Positions 47,527 through 60,066 of a DNA stretch of 64,000 bases are shown one piece after another (the first letter of the stretch is position 1; each line of letters begins with the position of its first letter). Made by a program: the position numbers and the translations under genes. The DNA comes from Paulownia fortunei. Lineage: Eukaryota > Streptophyta > Magnoliopsida > Lamiales > Paulowniaceae. The notes beneath the pieces were generated by a model. That model did no database searches. It was not told the origin of the DNA and saw only the letters and a list, made by a program, of their open reading frames with translations. The DNA lies in contig CM033109.1 of assembly GCA_019321725.1 (NCBI GenBank), positions 6,169,993 to 6,233,992 on the forward strand, given 5' to 3'.

Positions 47527-47645
47527 GAAAGTTACTTTTTCAAATGTTCCATATAGAGCAAATAAATATGATAAATATGATGTTTCATTTTACGTTTCAC
47601 ACCACATCCTCAATATATAATAATATCTTTCAATCTTTAATATAA

Positions 47646-47965
47646 TACGTAAGAGTGTAAATAAATCGAGTGAGTCGAATATATTATTGTTCAAACTTGT
47701 TTAAATTTTTAATAAATTTTAAAAATTATGTTTGAATTTGGTTTAATTTTTAATCGAATCGAGTTTGAACGAGCTCTAATCGAGTCGAGCTCGAATAGTT
47801 TGATCTTTTTATATATTTTTTATTTTTCACTAATGCAGTCGAGTTCGAAGCGAATTTCAAATCTTATCAAACGAAAAAATGTGTTCAAACTTAATTTTTT
47901 AAGTTTACAAATTAAATTTTTAACAATCGATCTTGAATCGAGTATCGAGTAGTTTAATTTATTTT
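47646..47965 (+). repeat. TCGAG-rich MITE-like repeat
   Basis: A dense group of GAATCGAG, GAGTCGAGCTCGAA and TCGAGT words in an AT-rich body, typical of short non-autonomous elements of plant genomes. TCGAGT-type words occur at both ends, but no exact inverted repeat was set. Confidence 0.4.
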
Positions 47966-48667
47966 TGCAGTAATAATACTATTATAGAATAATAAAAAAA
48001 ACTTGATGCGACATCATTAACCAAATAAAAAATTTATATGAAAAAGATATATACAGTATAATATCTACACCTAAAATCAAATCAAACATCATTTCATTTT
48101 TCATATATTTATTATTACATTTGCTTGAAACACTCCAAAATAATACTAAAATTAGCCTGAAATTTTCACTTTTCATTTTCATTTTTTTATACCAGTGGTT
48201 ACAACCAAAATGCGACTCTTGTCCATATAATGAGTAAAAATATTGGATGATGGTGAAAACGTCAGCGCTATTTTTTATATGAGAGAAGCCAAAAAAATAA
48301 ATATCTGCTATTATTTTTATAATCTGAGGTGAAAACTATAAATCTATTTTCCATATTTCAAGAGCAAAACTTCTTGTTTGCAAAAGAGTTTGCTCTTCTT
48401 TTATATAAATAACTATAATGCCTATATTAATTCTCAACTTCTCTTTGGCTTTCGCTTATTAATTTTGTAATAAAAGTTAAAAATTAGTTAATACTTTGAA
48501 TTCTCAATAACTTTGTCAATTTAGAAAAAAGCAAAATCCAAGTCTGAACTGCAGAGAGTAATATTGACCTAATTTCTTCCAAAGCATAATTATTTGAATT
48601 AACTATGCCAAGAAAAATGAGTTAAGGATTTTTTTTGCATATTGAAAATGAACATATTTTCTAAAAG

Positions 48668-48860
48668 GTGTAAACAAATCAAGTTAAGCAAATTACTGTT
48701 CAAATTTGGTACGAATGTTCGTCAAATTTGAAATTGTATTTGAATTTTACTTAAATTTTTAAAATGTCGAACTTAATTGATTGGACACGAATAAAGTTTG
48801 AACTAAATTTTAAATCTTATCAAATAAAAATTGTATACTCTCAAACACAAATAATTCAAT
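48668..48860 (+). repeat. Diverged relative of the 47646-47965 repeat
   Basis: Follows the same word order (AAATCAAGT at the start, TTCAAATTTGG, AATTTTTAAAATG, AAATTTTAAATCTTATCAAA) as the repeat at 47646-47965, but most CG dinucleotides are lost. Confidence 0.4.
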
Positions 48861-49951
48861 TTATTGTGAGAAGGTGTGAGAAATTTACTTACAAGATTAT
48901 AGCTTTTAAAGCGCTATTAGAGCAGATTTTATCGTAAAATGATGCAAGAAAATACTGCACCAAGTCCAAAAGTGCATTGAGTTCCACATCATTTTTCATC
49001 TTTTGCTACCGCATTCAATTTTAGACTTTTATGGTGAATGATTATCTATGTATGCAAGATATGACAATTAGTGATATGTATTTTAAGATTTCTTTATCAG
49101 AACCTCCCGGGTGAAACTAATCCTCAAAACATTTTCAAATATAAACTGATGTAGAACAAGAGGTGAGTGTGTTTTCACAGCGTTTGGACATACAAAAGTG
49201 ACTATTGTGTAATACTTACCAGCCACCATTTATGGGACAAAACAAACCTGGGTTATATTGAATCAATTATTCTTTATATTATCTCAATTAATAACTCTTA
49301 ATCTTAATTGGCAATGGAAAATATACAGATTCCAAAACGTTTTTGATTATTTCCCATCAATAAAAACACACAGTTGAATGTCACGTCAATCAAACTAAAC
49401 ATGTAGAAGCAAAATATATAAATGCAGAGAATCAATTCTGCAAACGCTAGTCAAGAACAGCCAGCACATTCCTTGTTTTCTCCCAGAATCTCTAAACAGC
49501 AAACTTCCATCAGCTTTACCAAATCTCATCAGGCTTTAGAAGATTCAATGAAATAGTTTTTTCGATAGGCCAACAGAAGAAAAAACTTATAACACAAACT
49601 GATGTCTACAAATTAAATTACATGGCACTTTATGTGCTAATTTATATTTCACTCTCCCCTCTGAGTAACATGTCCTGTGAATTTCCCATGGCTCAGTGGG
49701 AGGAAAGAATTTGCGGCAAAATTTCAACAATGCCACAAAAACTTCAGCAAACTCTGGACTTATCTGGTTCCTTTATTAAGTACAAAAGGAAAACCAAGGC
49801 TGAGCGCGGAGGCTGATTGCATCTTTACAGGCCATAACACAGGGAATTGATGTTGCTGCTTTTATACCAGGATGAAGGAAAAACCAGAGCTTTGCATCCG
49901 ATCTTCCAGATGACAGAGCATGCAATTTACTATTTCTTGCCCTCGTTAGAC
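48861..49951. other. Spacer and SERRATE 3' UTR
   Basis: No gene was found. The last 300 or so bases before 49952 should be the SERRATE 3' UTR on the minus strand. Open frames such as 49622-49816 are antisense and lack features. Confidence 0.55.
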
Positions 49952-52900
49952 CTATAAACTCCTGTAATCTATAACTGTAACCTCATCGTCTGGTGCATCC
50001 AGGTCATTATAGCTGCAAAATTTATAAGTCCTGGTAATTAGTGTTGGAGCAAGAGAACGAAACAGATAATAGTGGTCAGTCACACAACTATACCAGCACA
50101 GACGCATTACCAGTGCCACAGATTCAAGTAGATGCACATATATAATTGGAATCCCAAGTTCTTCCCTGCTCAGTGAACTCCATGATAACAACATAAAATT
50201 CATCTGCAATTATTCCTTTGATGGCTTTTTTCATTCAAGTCCCAAATGTAAGCTAATCCCACTGCTTTAGTACTTATAGTTATTCGCAGCCACTAAAGTT
50301 CATGCCCAAATGCAAGAAAATGTATCTGTAGACCCGCAACTTCCCTCATACATGCCCATGGTAGAAGTAGGCAAGCAGCGTCCCCTCACCCAAAAATTAG
50401 CATAAAATTTCATGTGTAAATTTATTGAAAATGCAAAATTGCCCCTCTTAGGCTTTTTATTTTTGTTTAGGTGTTGCATATAGATTACACCCCCTACATT
50501 AAATCCTCATTCCGCCACTACCCATGCCCATGTGGTGCTAAGACTCCTCATCTCACTCATTTGTTGTCAAGCAGCAGCCTTTTCCCTTCACCTTTGAATG
50601 GAGCAAGGAGAGCAGAAAGCTATGTAGTGGTATTCAGAACCTCAAGCCTACCGGCCACAGTTTGAAGATTTTTTTCTTGGTTAAGTTCGTTATTCAAGCT
50701 AAATCATGTAATTCTGATCTTCTCTCCTCTCAGCCCAAAAACAAGTTGAGATCAATCTGAAAATTCCCCCATGTAACTTTGACGTTACGGTTCCCTTTTT
50801 CAAAGCACTCACATCTGAAAGGCCCTGGCTATAACATTGAACTTGGTGGTGTGTCAGATAAATCACAAGGACATGTTTGCAGATGCTAGTGCTTGAGAGA
50901 ATGCAATAGAAATGTTGTAAAAGCAAAAGTTGTGCATTTTTGCAGAAACTGCTGAAGAGTTGGAAATAAAGGGACATGGAAATTTGCAAAATATGCTGGT
51001 GAAGTTGTTGAAATAGATTTCATTGTTTTTCAGATATATGCCAAAATAACTAAAGAGTTCTTTGACACACTATTCATGAATTATAATAATATCATAAAAT
51101 TATTGATTCTTTATTTCAGTATAACATTAGAAATAGTTAATTTCTCCTTGTTGCCCCTCTATTTATAATTTTAATATATAACAATAATAACAACAGCAAA
51201 TCTTATTATAACATCTATTATCTTAATATTAATATTAATTAATCATTATGTTTCTCTTTCTAACTGTACTTTTAAACTATTATTCATAACAACACTTTCT
51301 ATTATTCATTACAAAGAATATTTTTATCATTTTAGTCAATAAACTATTATCATACTAAAAATAATAATAATAATAACGATGATGATAACGATGATGATGA
51401 TAATAACTAATTCTATATTAATATTGGTTAGTTAAACATTTTCGTATAGGAATTTCGCTGTTGGGGGATTTACGGAATGCGCAGGAAATTCTTCCCCATG
51501 AAGAAGACGAGACGAATAATTTGTTTCTTGAAAACTAAGACTAGACTGTCTCAAATTAGAACTAACTGAAGTATTATACAATTATCATAACAGATTCTTT
51601 CTTTATTGCTAAAAATTTGTCGACAAAATTTCTAATAGCACAGATTTATCGTTTCACCATTTTGCCTACTTTTTTTCTTTTCCCCCCTTCTTCTTTCTCC
51701 TCTGTTTCATCTTCTTCCTAAGCAACCCAGCAATGACCAATCGACCAACAACCAAATTTTTTTTCCTTTCTTCTTTTCTTTGTTTCTTTTTCCCTCATTT
51801 TTCTACTTCTTCATGTTTGCTTCATTTCTGTCTTAACCACCTCCATGGCCTTTTTTTTACTGTATCACCACGAAGAACCATGGTTTAGTTTCTTCTTGCA
51901 ATTACTGGGAGTTTCATGTCTTTTTTTCCGTCTCACTCCATGCTCCTCGTTGGAGGGTAGAACAGGGGGATGGCAACAACGCTAAGAAGTCATCAATAGT
52001 TTCCTTTTTTTTTAAATTATGATAGTGGGTATGAGTTTCCAATCAAACTTCACAAAGATTACAAAATTACCAAAGCTAGAAAAGACACAGCTGGTGATAC
52101 TTCTAGCTTCTAGCTTCTAGCTTATTTTTCTTATTTCCAGGGATAAAGAAGCAAAAGCAAAGCATATAAAACATTCATTTCCTGCTTAAATTAAGCCAAA
52201 AGCAGAAGGGTTCTTAATTTTAGCATTTGCAAACATGTCCTAACTAATATTTTCAGCAACTCAAACAAAAAGATTTAGTTTGGAGCGAGTAAAGAAGAAC
52301 TGACCTTCGCAAGCGCCGAGGATCCTGTCGAAATGTAGGGGGTAAGGCAATTATTGGCGCAGGTCCACTTAACTGGGGACCTGACCTTCCATTTCTGCCA
52401 CCTTCAAATGGGGAAGGTCCTCCTTGGTCTCGCAACATTCGCATAGCAACTTCAGGAGGGGCAGGAACAAAAGGCCCCAGTGGACTGCAAGCAATGACCA
52501 TATATTTATAAACCATTAAATAAAGACAATGAAATTCAAATACAAAGTGATAAGAACAGTTTCCATTACAACATTACAAGAGGAAAGAAGGGGTGAAAAA
52601 ACGCCCTAGGGAAAATGGGGAAATGGGGAGAGGGGAACTGAACTTACCCAGCTCCAGGAACAGGCATCAGCACAGGAGGAGGTATATCTGAAGGGAAAGG
52701 AGCAACATGAATGCCTTGCGCTGCAAAAGTATCAAACATTGGTTCATCTGGATTGTCTCCAGGAGCACCATCATTACTGGATGGGAAATCGCCAGATTGG
52801 GGGTTTTCAGATCTATCAAATCGTTCATTGCCATTGGCACGATTGTCTCGTTCTCTGCGGTTTCCTCTTTCATCTTTCACTCTATTATCTGGGCCAGGCC

Positions 52901-55900
52901 TACGTCTCAGTGGCTTCTCCTTCTAAAAAAGGAAGACATACCAATAAAGCATGAAAGGTAGTAAGGAAACAAAAAATTATAAGAAAAATATAAAAACCAT
53001 ACCGGAAAAGATGGCTGCATGACAGGGGTCGCTCCAGGTGCATTTTCGTCACTGTAATAAATGATAGTTGAGAACCTTGCTGACAAAAATACTTCATAGG
53101 CATCAAACAATTATTCAAATCACAGCACTTACTTCATGTAGTTCTCAAAATACAACTCTTCACGCACTTTTGATGTCAGTTCCATCACAACTTCTGGATG
53201 TTTCAATTTTAAATGTTTGTGGACAAACTCAGCAGCATGAAAGAGCTTCGTACAACCTTTTGCTCCACATCCATACTTCCAGCCATATTTTTCATCCCTA
53301 ATTTTGCGGACATGGGGATCCAAAGCTTCAGCAGCAGCAGCGTCTATCTTCTCCTTCGCAGTCATTGCTTCCAAGGGATCTGAACCCTTCAGCCTCTCTT
53401 GCCAATGAGAGTCTAATTTGTTCTCCCACTCATTTGCATTACCAATTGCGTTGGAGTTCTTACCATCCACTCTAACATGCCGGAGACCTTTAGCCTCATT
53501 TGATTCAACCAACCCATAATAATCAACCCCATGAATGCGCCAGAGATAAGTGAGAAGGGTGTCCAGAAGCTCAATCCCCTCAAGACCTTTAATTGTAGTT
53601 GAACCCCGTATGATAATGACTGGACCACTTGAACTTCCATGAGACTTATCTCTGCTCATTCTATCATTATCAGCGCGACATAAAATATTATCCTCAATTC
53701 CTTTTTCTAAGTCCAGTTTTCGAACAAGAGCCTGCGCTTGTTCAACATCGACCTGGATTCTTCTGGGCTCAGAACAGACTGGATGAGCCTTTGGGGCAGA
53801 GGAAAGATCAGACTCTTTGACGCCACCCCGACCATGCCGCCTTCTTTTGCCGCCCACATCTGCTTCATCATCAGAATTAGGCTCGCTGGTTTGTTCTTCT
53901 TTGTTCGAAGAGGAAGGAGTAACGCCAGGACCACTGAATCACATACAGAACTCATTCCGATTAATATAACCACATGAACCTAAGTATGAAAGCCCCAAAA
54001 CTTTAGGAGCAGATCTTACAAATCCAAAGTCCCATTTTGCAGATCAAGCTGAAAATCCTTTGCCAACTTCCTTGCGAGTTCGTTCCTCCTGCAAAGGCCA
54101 TAGATAAGATATTTCAATATAACCAAATAGAAGCCAGGAATACGCATGTACAAAGTGGGCATTTCGCAAACAGTTCACTTGGTGAATGAAGGAACTAAAT
54201 AGCCTTCAGCAATATGCTCACCGTTCTATGACAGCAAGTAGGTTTGTCGGATGATACTTGTCTTTTAACCTGAAAAAACAAACTATATCGTATGAGGCAC
54301 AAAAAGAGCAGTGAACATTGTAAACAACAAGAACAGATGAAGTTTACCATTCTTCATCCTTATGGGCATTGAAATAAGTTCTTTTCTGAGTTGATATGTA
54401 CTCTGTCCTGTATTCTTGATACCTGATCATGCTCAGCAAATTAGTTACATTAGCAAAGAAACAGAAATGGAAGGCTAACACAAGGAGCAAGACAAACATT
54501 ACTAGAAAAAGGAGCCAACCAAGTTAGATTAAACAGCTATAACTCTAAAACATTCCCAAGCTGACCTGCGCTCTGCTTCAGCTGGTAAAATATCATCTTC
54601 AAGCTCCTGAATAAACTGCTTATATGACATCATTCCTTCCCTAAAAAAGTCAATAAACTACATCATTCAATCTAGCTTAAGGTATAACATTGCAATAACA
54701 AAAAAAAAAGTGCAAAAAATTATATAATAGACATACAACATGAGGAAAAATAACATGAAGAAGACAGCATATCTTAAAGAAAAAAAAAAAGAAAAACAAA
54801 TAACTGTTTGGGATAACAACAATAACAGGTCTTCGCACAAGAAATATATGTAAAATTAACCGTACTCCCCATGGATTCTCTCATATATCTCTCATATATA
54901 AGTTCAACAGTCTCAACAAGGTACACAGCATATGAAAGTTCAAAAAATATTAAGTAGCACAAGCAGATAATGTCATAATTAGAGCAACTCGGTGGAGAAC
55001 ACCCTCACATACATCTGGATTACTGTGAAGCTGGAAGACTGAAGAAAGACATCTGGATTTGAAGTGAAGGTGCAACAATGAAAAGAATCAAATGGGGTCC
55101 AGTGGATTTTTTTTGAAAAAAATATACCTCCCACACTGAAAATACACATTTGCGTGATACATACCTTTGGGTTCCTCCAGCACTAAAAGCATCAGCAAAA
55201 CCAGCACGAGCAGAATCCCAATCTGCATAAAGAAAGATAACAAAATAAAAACATAGTACAACATAAACCAGTACAAAAAACTAAAACTACTGCATAGTAA
55301 CGCAAAGACCAACCTAGGCAATCCAAGATTGCTATAAGTAAATAAGGCTACGCTGCTCTCAGAAAAGTCAAAAGGGAGATGAAAAAGCTAAAGCTAAAAA
55401 AAGGTATTAGTGCTACACATCATACAATGTCAGAAATAAAGCTTTGTAGTTCCAAAATTTCAAACAAAACTTAAGTTCACTGATTTTTAAATCAATTGTA
55501 TAACAGCAATATGCAAAAGAGCCAAACAAAGATGCACACGACGCATTACTACATTGTGATCTGTAAAACCCATAACATTCCTATGGACTCTGCCAAATTT
55601 TGTCTGCCCTGAGGAAGGCCAAGATGAATATGATGAGGGAAAATCAGTCTTTTGCAGGAGAGCAGTAGAAAATTAGGGTAGGGTACTTCCCCCTTAACTG
55701 AAAACTTTAAAAGAATAAAACCAGGAAACTTCGTTCAGGCACTATTAATCCTTGTGGAAACTGCAGAAGATCCTTTTACTTCTATCTTCTGAAGACACCA
55801 GGCATCCCACAACTTATTAAATACATTTACCCTAACATTAATAAGTTTTAGTTTTCTTTCTCAATTTTAGAGTACATTCTGTTTATTGGCAAGATTTAAC

Positions 55901-58818
55901 AACAAAAAAATCTAACCCAACAAGTATATAAATCAGCTAAAAACAAAGCTAACAACATCAGTCCACCACCATATTGTCTCTGAGCTGCATGTCCACAGGC
56001 AGCAAAACCAATTGTTTATCACCCTGAACCTGTTTAAGACAAACCCTGATAATTCAACACTAAAAATAGTATCCAACACAATCCCCATCAACCAACCTCT
56101 CTCAGACAAACCCACAGTTTCAGGGGCAAACCAATTCCCCTTCTATACTTATTTCTTGTTTTTAACATCCTCCTCCAATCCACTTACCACCAGGATTAAA
56201 ATTATTGAGCTATCTATGACATCTTGATACATTTGATTCAACAAGCTAAGAAGCAATGTTTTCATAATCAAATCGGTGACCAAACCGATCTTGCTGCAGG
56301 TCATCGGTTCAACCGCCGGTCCAACCAATTTAAAGAAAATTGACAACATTTTATTGTTCTATTATGTAAGAAATCGCAATGTAATAACTAATAGTTCGGT
56401 TCCCAGTTGAACAGACCAGTTCGGTCCAATTTTGACATTCCGATAACATCCTTATGCAGCATTACCTACACTAACTCCTTCTACTAATGCCAATATTTCT
56501 ATATTTCTTACTTAATCTCAATAGAGTTTTAAATTACAAGAACATTAACCATCCCTTCAGTCAATTTGATCATCGTTACTCTCAAGCTCCAAAAAGTAAT
56601 TTTGAGAGACATCACTAACTGTTTCAAAAACTAGTTCTTTATGTCCAACTCCGTTCCATTTCTATCATATTACCTCTTTGCCCCTCATCCTCCTCTCATC
56701 TATGATCATTGTTTAATTTTACCAATCCAATAGCAGAGTTAAAAGTACTGGCTAAGAGAGAGAAAAAAAAAACAAATGAACCACAAACTCCAAGGAGCAA
56801 CTTGGCTTTCATCCTCAATAACATCATTTTGATGGCGAGATTAACCATCACATAGTCCATCTTAATTCAGTAAATGATGCTCATGTAAATATATTTCCTG
56901 ATAATCCTGCGCTTCAAAATAAAGATCTTCGAAAAGATAAATATTAATCAGCCAACTTCCGGAAAATATTTACAACTACTGCTCAAAAACAATAGATCCT
57001 AGCTAGTAGATATAATTAATCAGAAAAGGATTTGCTTTAAGAGGGAAAACAAGTCGGGATCTGATCAAGATTACGGGTTTTCAGGAAATTACTGAAGTGC
57101 AACTGAAACGTATTTGGTGTTTGTTTATCATGATTGGTGTTGTGTCTTTCAAAGTTCAGCTCAGACTTATAGATAAATAACAGCAGTAGACAAATGAAAC
57201 TATAATGGAGTGACATGTTCCTCGGCCCAAAGCACATTCTACAATAGCTTGATCACAATATCAAAATGCAAAGAGAATTATGTTAATGGAAACAACATAC
57301 AGAGTACACAACAATGGCAGAACTATTAGAAAAGATGGAGCAGTAAAAGCAGGGACAGAAAGATTACCAGATGGACCACCTTGATAGCCACCAGATGGCC
57401 GGCCCATAAATCGACCGTGAGGCCTTTCATCAGGATAACCAGGTCTACCGCCCATGTCCCGCTCATATCCACCAGGATAATCGTATCCAAACCTGAACCA
57501 GAAAAGTACTGTCATTAATTGGATATCACAAGTTCACAACCAGAGACCATGAGTTGCTAAATGAAGGGATAAACACCATACCCTGAGAATTGAAGAATGG
57601 GTTCATTTCCCATTTAGCAGATAACATAAGATTTAACATGAAGACATGCAAATACTATTCCCAGCAGCCAATATACAGTGATATGTACAGTTGTACATCC
57701 ATACTATCTATTTATCTCAATGTATTAGGATTAATCAAGTTTGAATACGTTAAATACGCACCATGATATTTAAAGTTGGGTCCAAATCTAACTTATGATT
57801 GACATTTAGAGACATGTAAATTTTGTCTCAGCCTGAGAATATTACAGATCTTCAAATGTCAATGAAAACATCTCCCGCAAAAGTTGATGTGCAATATGAA
57901 TGTCAGATTCGAGGTTAAATGTCAATGCATTAAATGTGTGTGAATTATGCGTGCATGCAAAAAATCCATTTGCAACAGTCCTCTGTACTCCGTAGCCTCT
58001 TCAAATTGTGCACATGTATTACCAACACTATTATACCACAGAACTACAGAGATATACATGCATGCATGTAAGATAACAGACATACAGCTAAAGTATTAAA
58101 TGCATGAATCACACGCACAACACAGTCATATAATGATTTGAAACCTGGACCAGAAACCCAGTACCTAGTCTATCCAAATACTTAAAAATCTTGCTTGTTA
58201 AAAAAAAACCCAATCCTACTACGAGTTTGTCTACAATTAAATATTAGTAAATTAACATGGCTGAGCTGCTCTTAGTACAAATCATAGAATAATTGCAGGG
58301 GAATGAATCAAGTGCAAAGATCACCTTCGGTCCCCTGGCCCATATCCTCCTCTAGGACTCCCTCTCCTTCCATCATACCCATCGTCTCTCCTTCTCTTAT
58401 AAGGTGGGAATGGGGGCGATCGTCTAGGTGGAGGAGAATGCGGACCACCTCCTCTTCTGTCTCGATACGGTGGTGGAGGAGGGCTGGGACTCAGCCTCCC
58501 CCGCTTATGATAATCCCTTTCACGTGGCGGAGGAAGAGGTGGGGACGAGCGGTTGCGATCGTAGTATTCACGCCTAGTTGGGCGGTCAAAGTCCCGGTCA
58601 TCACGCCGCTCTCGGGAGTCGCGGTCACGGTCTCGGATGACGCGTCGAGGCGGGGGAGGAGGAGGAGGAGGAGGGGAAGGCGGTGATGAAGTGGAGTCGG
58701 GGCCGGCATCGGCTGGGGCGGTGGTGGAGGGCTTGTTGGTGTTATTAGGGTTGGCGTTGGTGTTTCGGTCCCCGCGACGGTCGAGGTTTTCCACGGTGGC
58801 GTTTAAAACTTCGGCCAT
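49952..58818 (-). CDS. SE: SERRATE, zinc-finger cofactor of miRNA processing
   Basis: This is the nuclear partner of DCL1 and HYL1 in pri-miRNA processing; it also acts in splicing and links to the cap-binding complex. Twelve minus-strand exons: 58818-58325, 57492-57368, 55222-55165, 54640-54566, 54422-54348, 54269-54222, 54088-54020, 53933-53133, 53051-53003, 52922-52648, 52484-52305 and 50012-49952. All junctions are in frame, giving 769 residues. The N-terminus is Pro/Arg/Asp/Ser-rich (RS-like), then RGSPRGGYGPGDRRFGYD. The SE core begins MMSYKQFIQELEDDILP. The C2H2 finger is at about 537-560 (YGCGAKGCTKLFHAAEF, HKHLKLKH). The tail ends GPLGPFVPAPPEVAM...DDEVTVIDYRSL as in Arabidopsis SE. 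The frame is open upstream of 58818, but MAEV fits the family start. No defects seen. Confidence 0.97.
50013..52304 (-). other. Long last intron of SERRATE
   Basis: About 2.3 kb separates the penultimate exon from the 20-codon last exon. No gene was found. It holds AT-rich stretches, an (ATA/ATG)n microsatellite near 51360-51410 and a small CTAGCTT tandem repeat. Confidence 0.75.
52104..52124 (+). repeat. (CTAGCTT)3 minisatellite
   Basis: Three perfect 7-base CTAGCTT units inside the last SERRATE intron. Confidence 0.9.
55223..57367 (-). other. Long second intron of SERRATE
   Basis: About 2.1 kb between exons 2 and 3. The only content identified is a MITE fragment at 56254-56450. Confidence 0.75.
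56254..56450. repeat. Shortened MITE in SERRATE intron 2
   Basis: Begins CAATGTTTTCATAATCAAATCGG, like the element at 41139, and keeps the order of ATCGGTG, CCGATCTTG, GGTTCAACCG and CGGTCCAA words. The interior is deleted, and its right end has decayed (only CAATTTTGACATT is left). Confidence 0.65.
57493..58324 (-). other. First intron of SERRATE
   Basis: About 0.83 kb without features. It contains ATGCATGCATG near 58058 and ordinary AT-rich sequence. Confidence 0.75.
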
Positions 58819-59823
58819 CGGCGGCACTGGGATTTGCGGCGAAACCCTAATTTGCTTCTGAGCGTTAATGTGAGGCTGGGGGCGTGTGTGGATCTGGGGA
58901 ATGGGAGACAGATTTGGGGTTTTTGAGAGGGGAGACAGATTGAAGAATGGGACGAAAGCGAGTAAGATGTTTAAGAAATTAAATGACATAAATACCCTCC
59001 ATATTTGATATGGTTTCTACTTAACTCTGAACATATATTAAATAAAACTTGTAATATACTTATATAATATATATACATGTGAATAATTAAAAAATATTTT
59101 TATTTTTTATGAATATTCTGAACCGCCACATAATATTTTATACTTTTGAAATGAAATATTTAATACATATATTATATTTACTCATATAATATTTAATGAA
59201 TAATATTCTATTTTAATAAATATTTATAATATTTAAATATTATCAAAAAAATATTCAAAATTATTTATAAGTATTAATAAAATATTATATAAATAAAAAA
59301 TAATGACTATAATAATTTATAAATATACTAATTATTAATAAATAAATATCTTTAAATTATGTCATAATTATAAATTAAATAATATAAAAATTTTATAAAA
59401 TAAATTACATAATTTAAAAATAAACACAAATCATATAAAAATAATGATAAAAATAAGTCATATTTTTGCTCCCAAATAATTATTTTACATTCGTGTTGTA
59501 TCGATATCTATACGAATCCGTATATTAACTATTTGCGTATTTTTTATCGATTTTTTCATTGTAACTTTTAACAAATATTCATAATATACTCATATGTATT
59601 AAATAACGATTTTTTTTCCATTCCATATTTAACTAACTAGGATTTGAATTTTGAAAGAAAAAAAATATACATATATACATATATACATACAGATTTACAT
59701 AAATATTTGAAATTTCATTGTTAAAAATTAAAATTAACATGTCTTTTTATAGTGTGTAAAGTAAGATTTATAGTGAGAACAACCCGCACAAACGACTTTT
59801 TTGTTTCATTTTCCTCTTATAAT
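58819..59823 (-). promoter_or_regulatory. SERRATE 5' leader and upstream region
   Basis: The GC-richer first ~150 bases (to about 58985) read as a leader on the minus strand. Beyond this the sequence is strongly AT-rich and free of genes up to the copia LTR. No clear TATA box could be chosen among many AT runs. Confidence 0.5.
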
Positions 59824-60059
59824 TGTTAATGCATCTTGAAAATAGAGATAAAATTCTCTGATCTATTTTTATTCGTTGTCTAAAAGTACAAATATATAGG
59901 CTAAGATAATAACTAACTGATACAACAAAATAAAACACCTAAACAAGTGAAATGGATAAAACAAATTCTATCTACTTTATTTTAAACTTAAAAGATAAAC
60001 AAGAGCAGATAATATCTAATTGAATCCTAACTAACTTGATAAGATAGTAGGCGACAACA
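59824..60059 (-). repeat. 3' LTR of the copia element
   Basis: It begins TGTTAATG and ends GACAACA on the plus strand, giving a TGTT/AACA inverted end. It is immediately followed (60060-60069) by a pyrimidine run that is the polypurine tract of the minus-strand element. Length is 236 bases, normal for copia. The left flank ATAAT is a candidate target duplication; its partner lies outside the window. Confidence 0.7.
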
Positions 60060-60066
60060 CCCCCTC

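Noticed and set aside
52707..53977. Plus-strand open frames around 52.7-54.0 kb
   Set aside because: Antisense to SERRATE exons 8-10, which are supported by splice phase and family identity.
58819..58989. In-frame N-terminal extension of SERRATE (starting at an ATG near 58989)
   Set aside because: The added residues are hydrophobic, unlike any SE N-terminus; MAEV at 58818 resembles the family start, and the extension is taken as leader.
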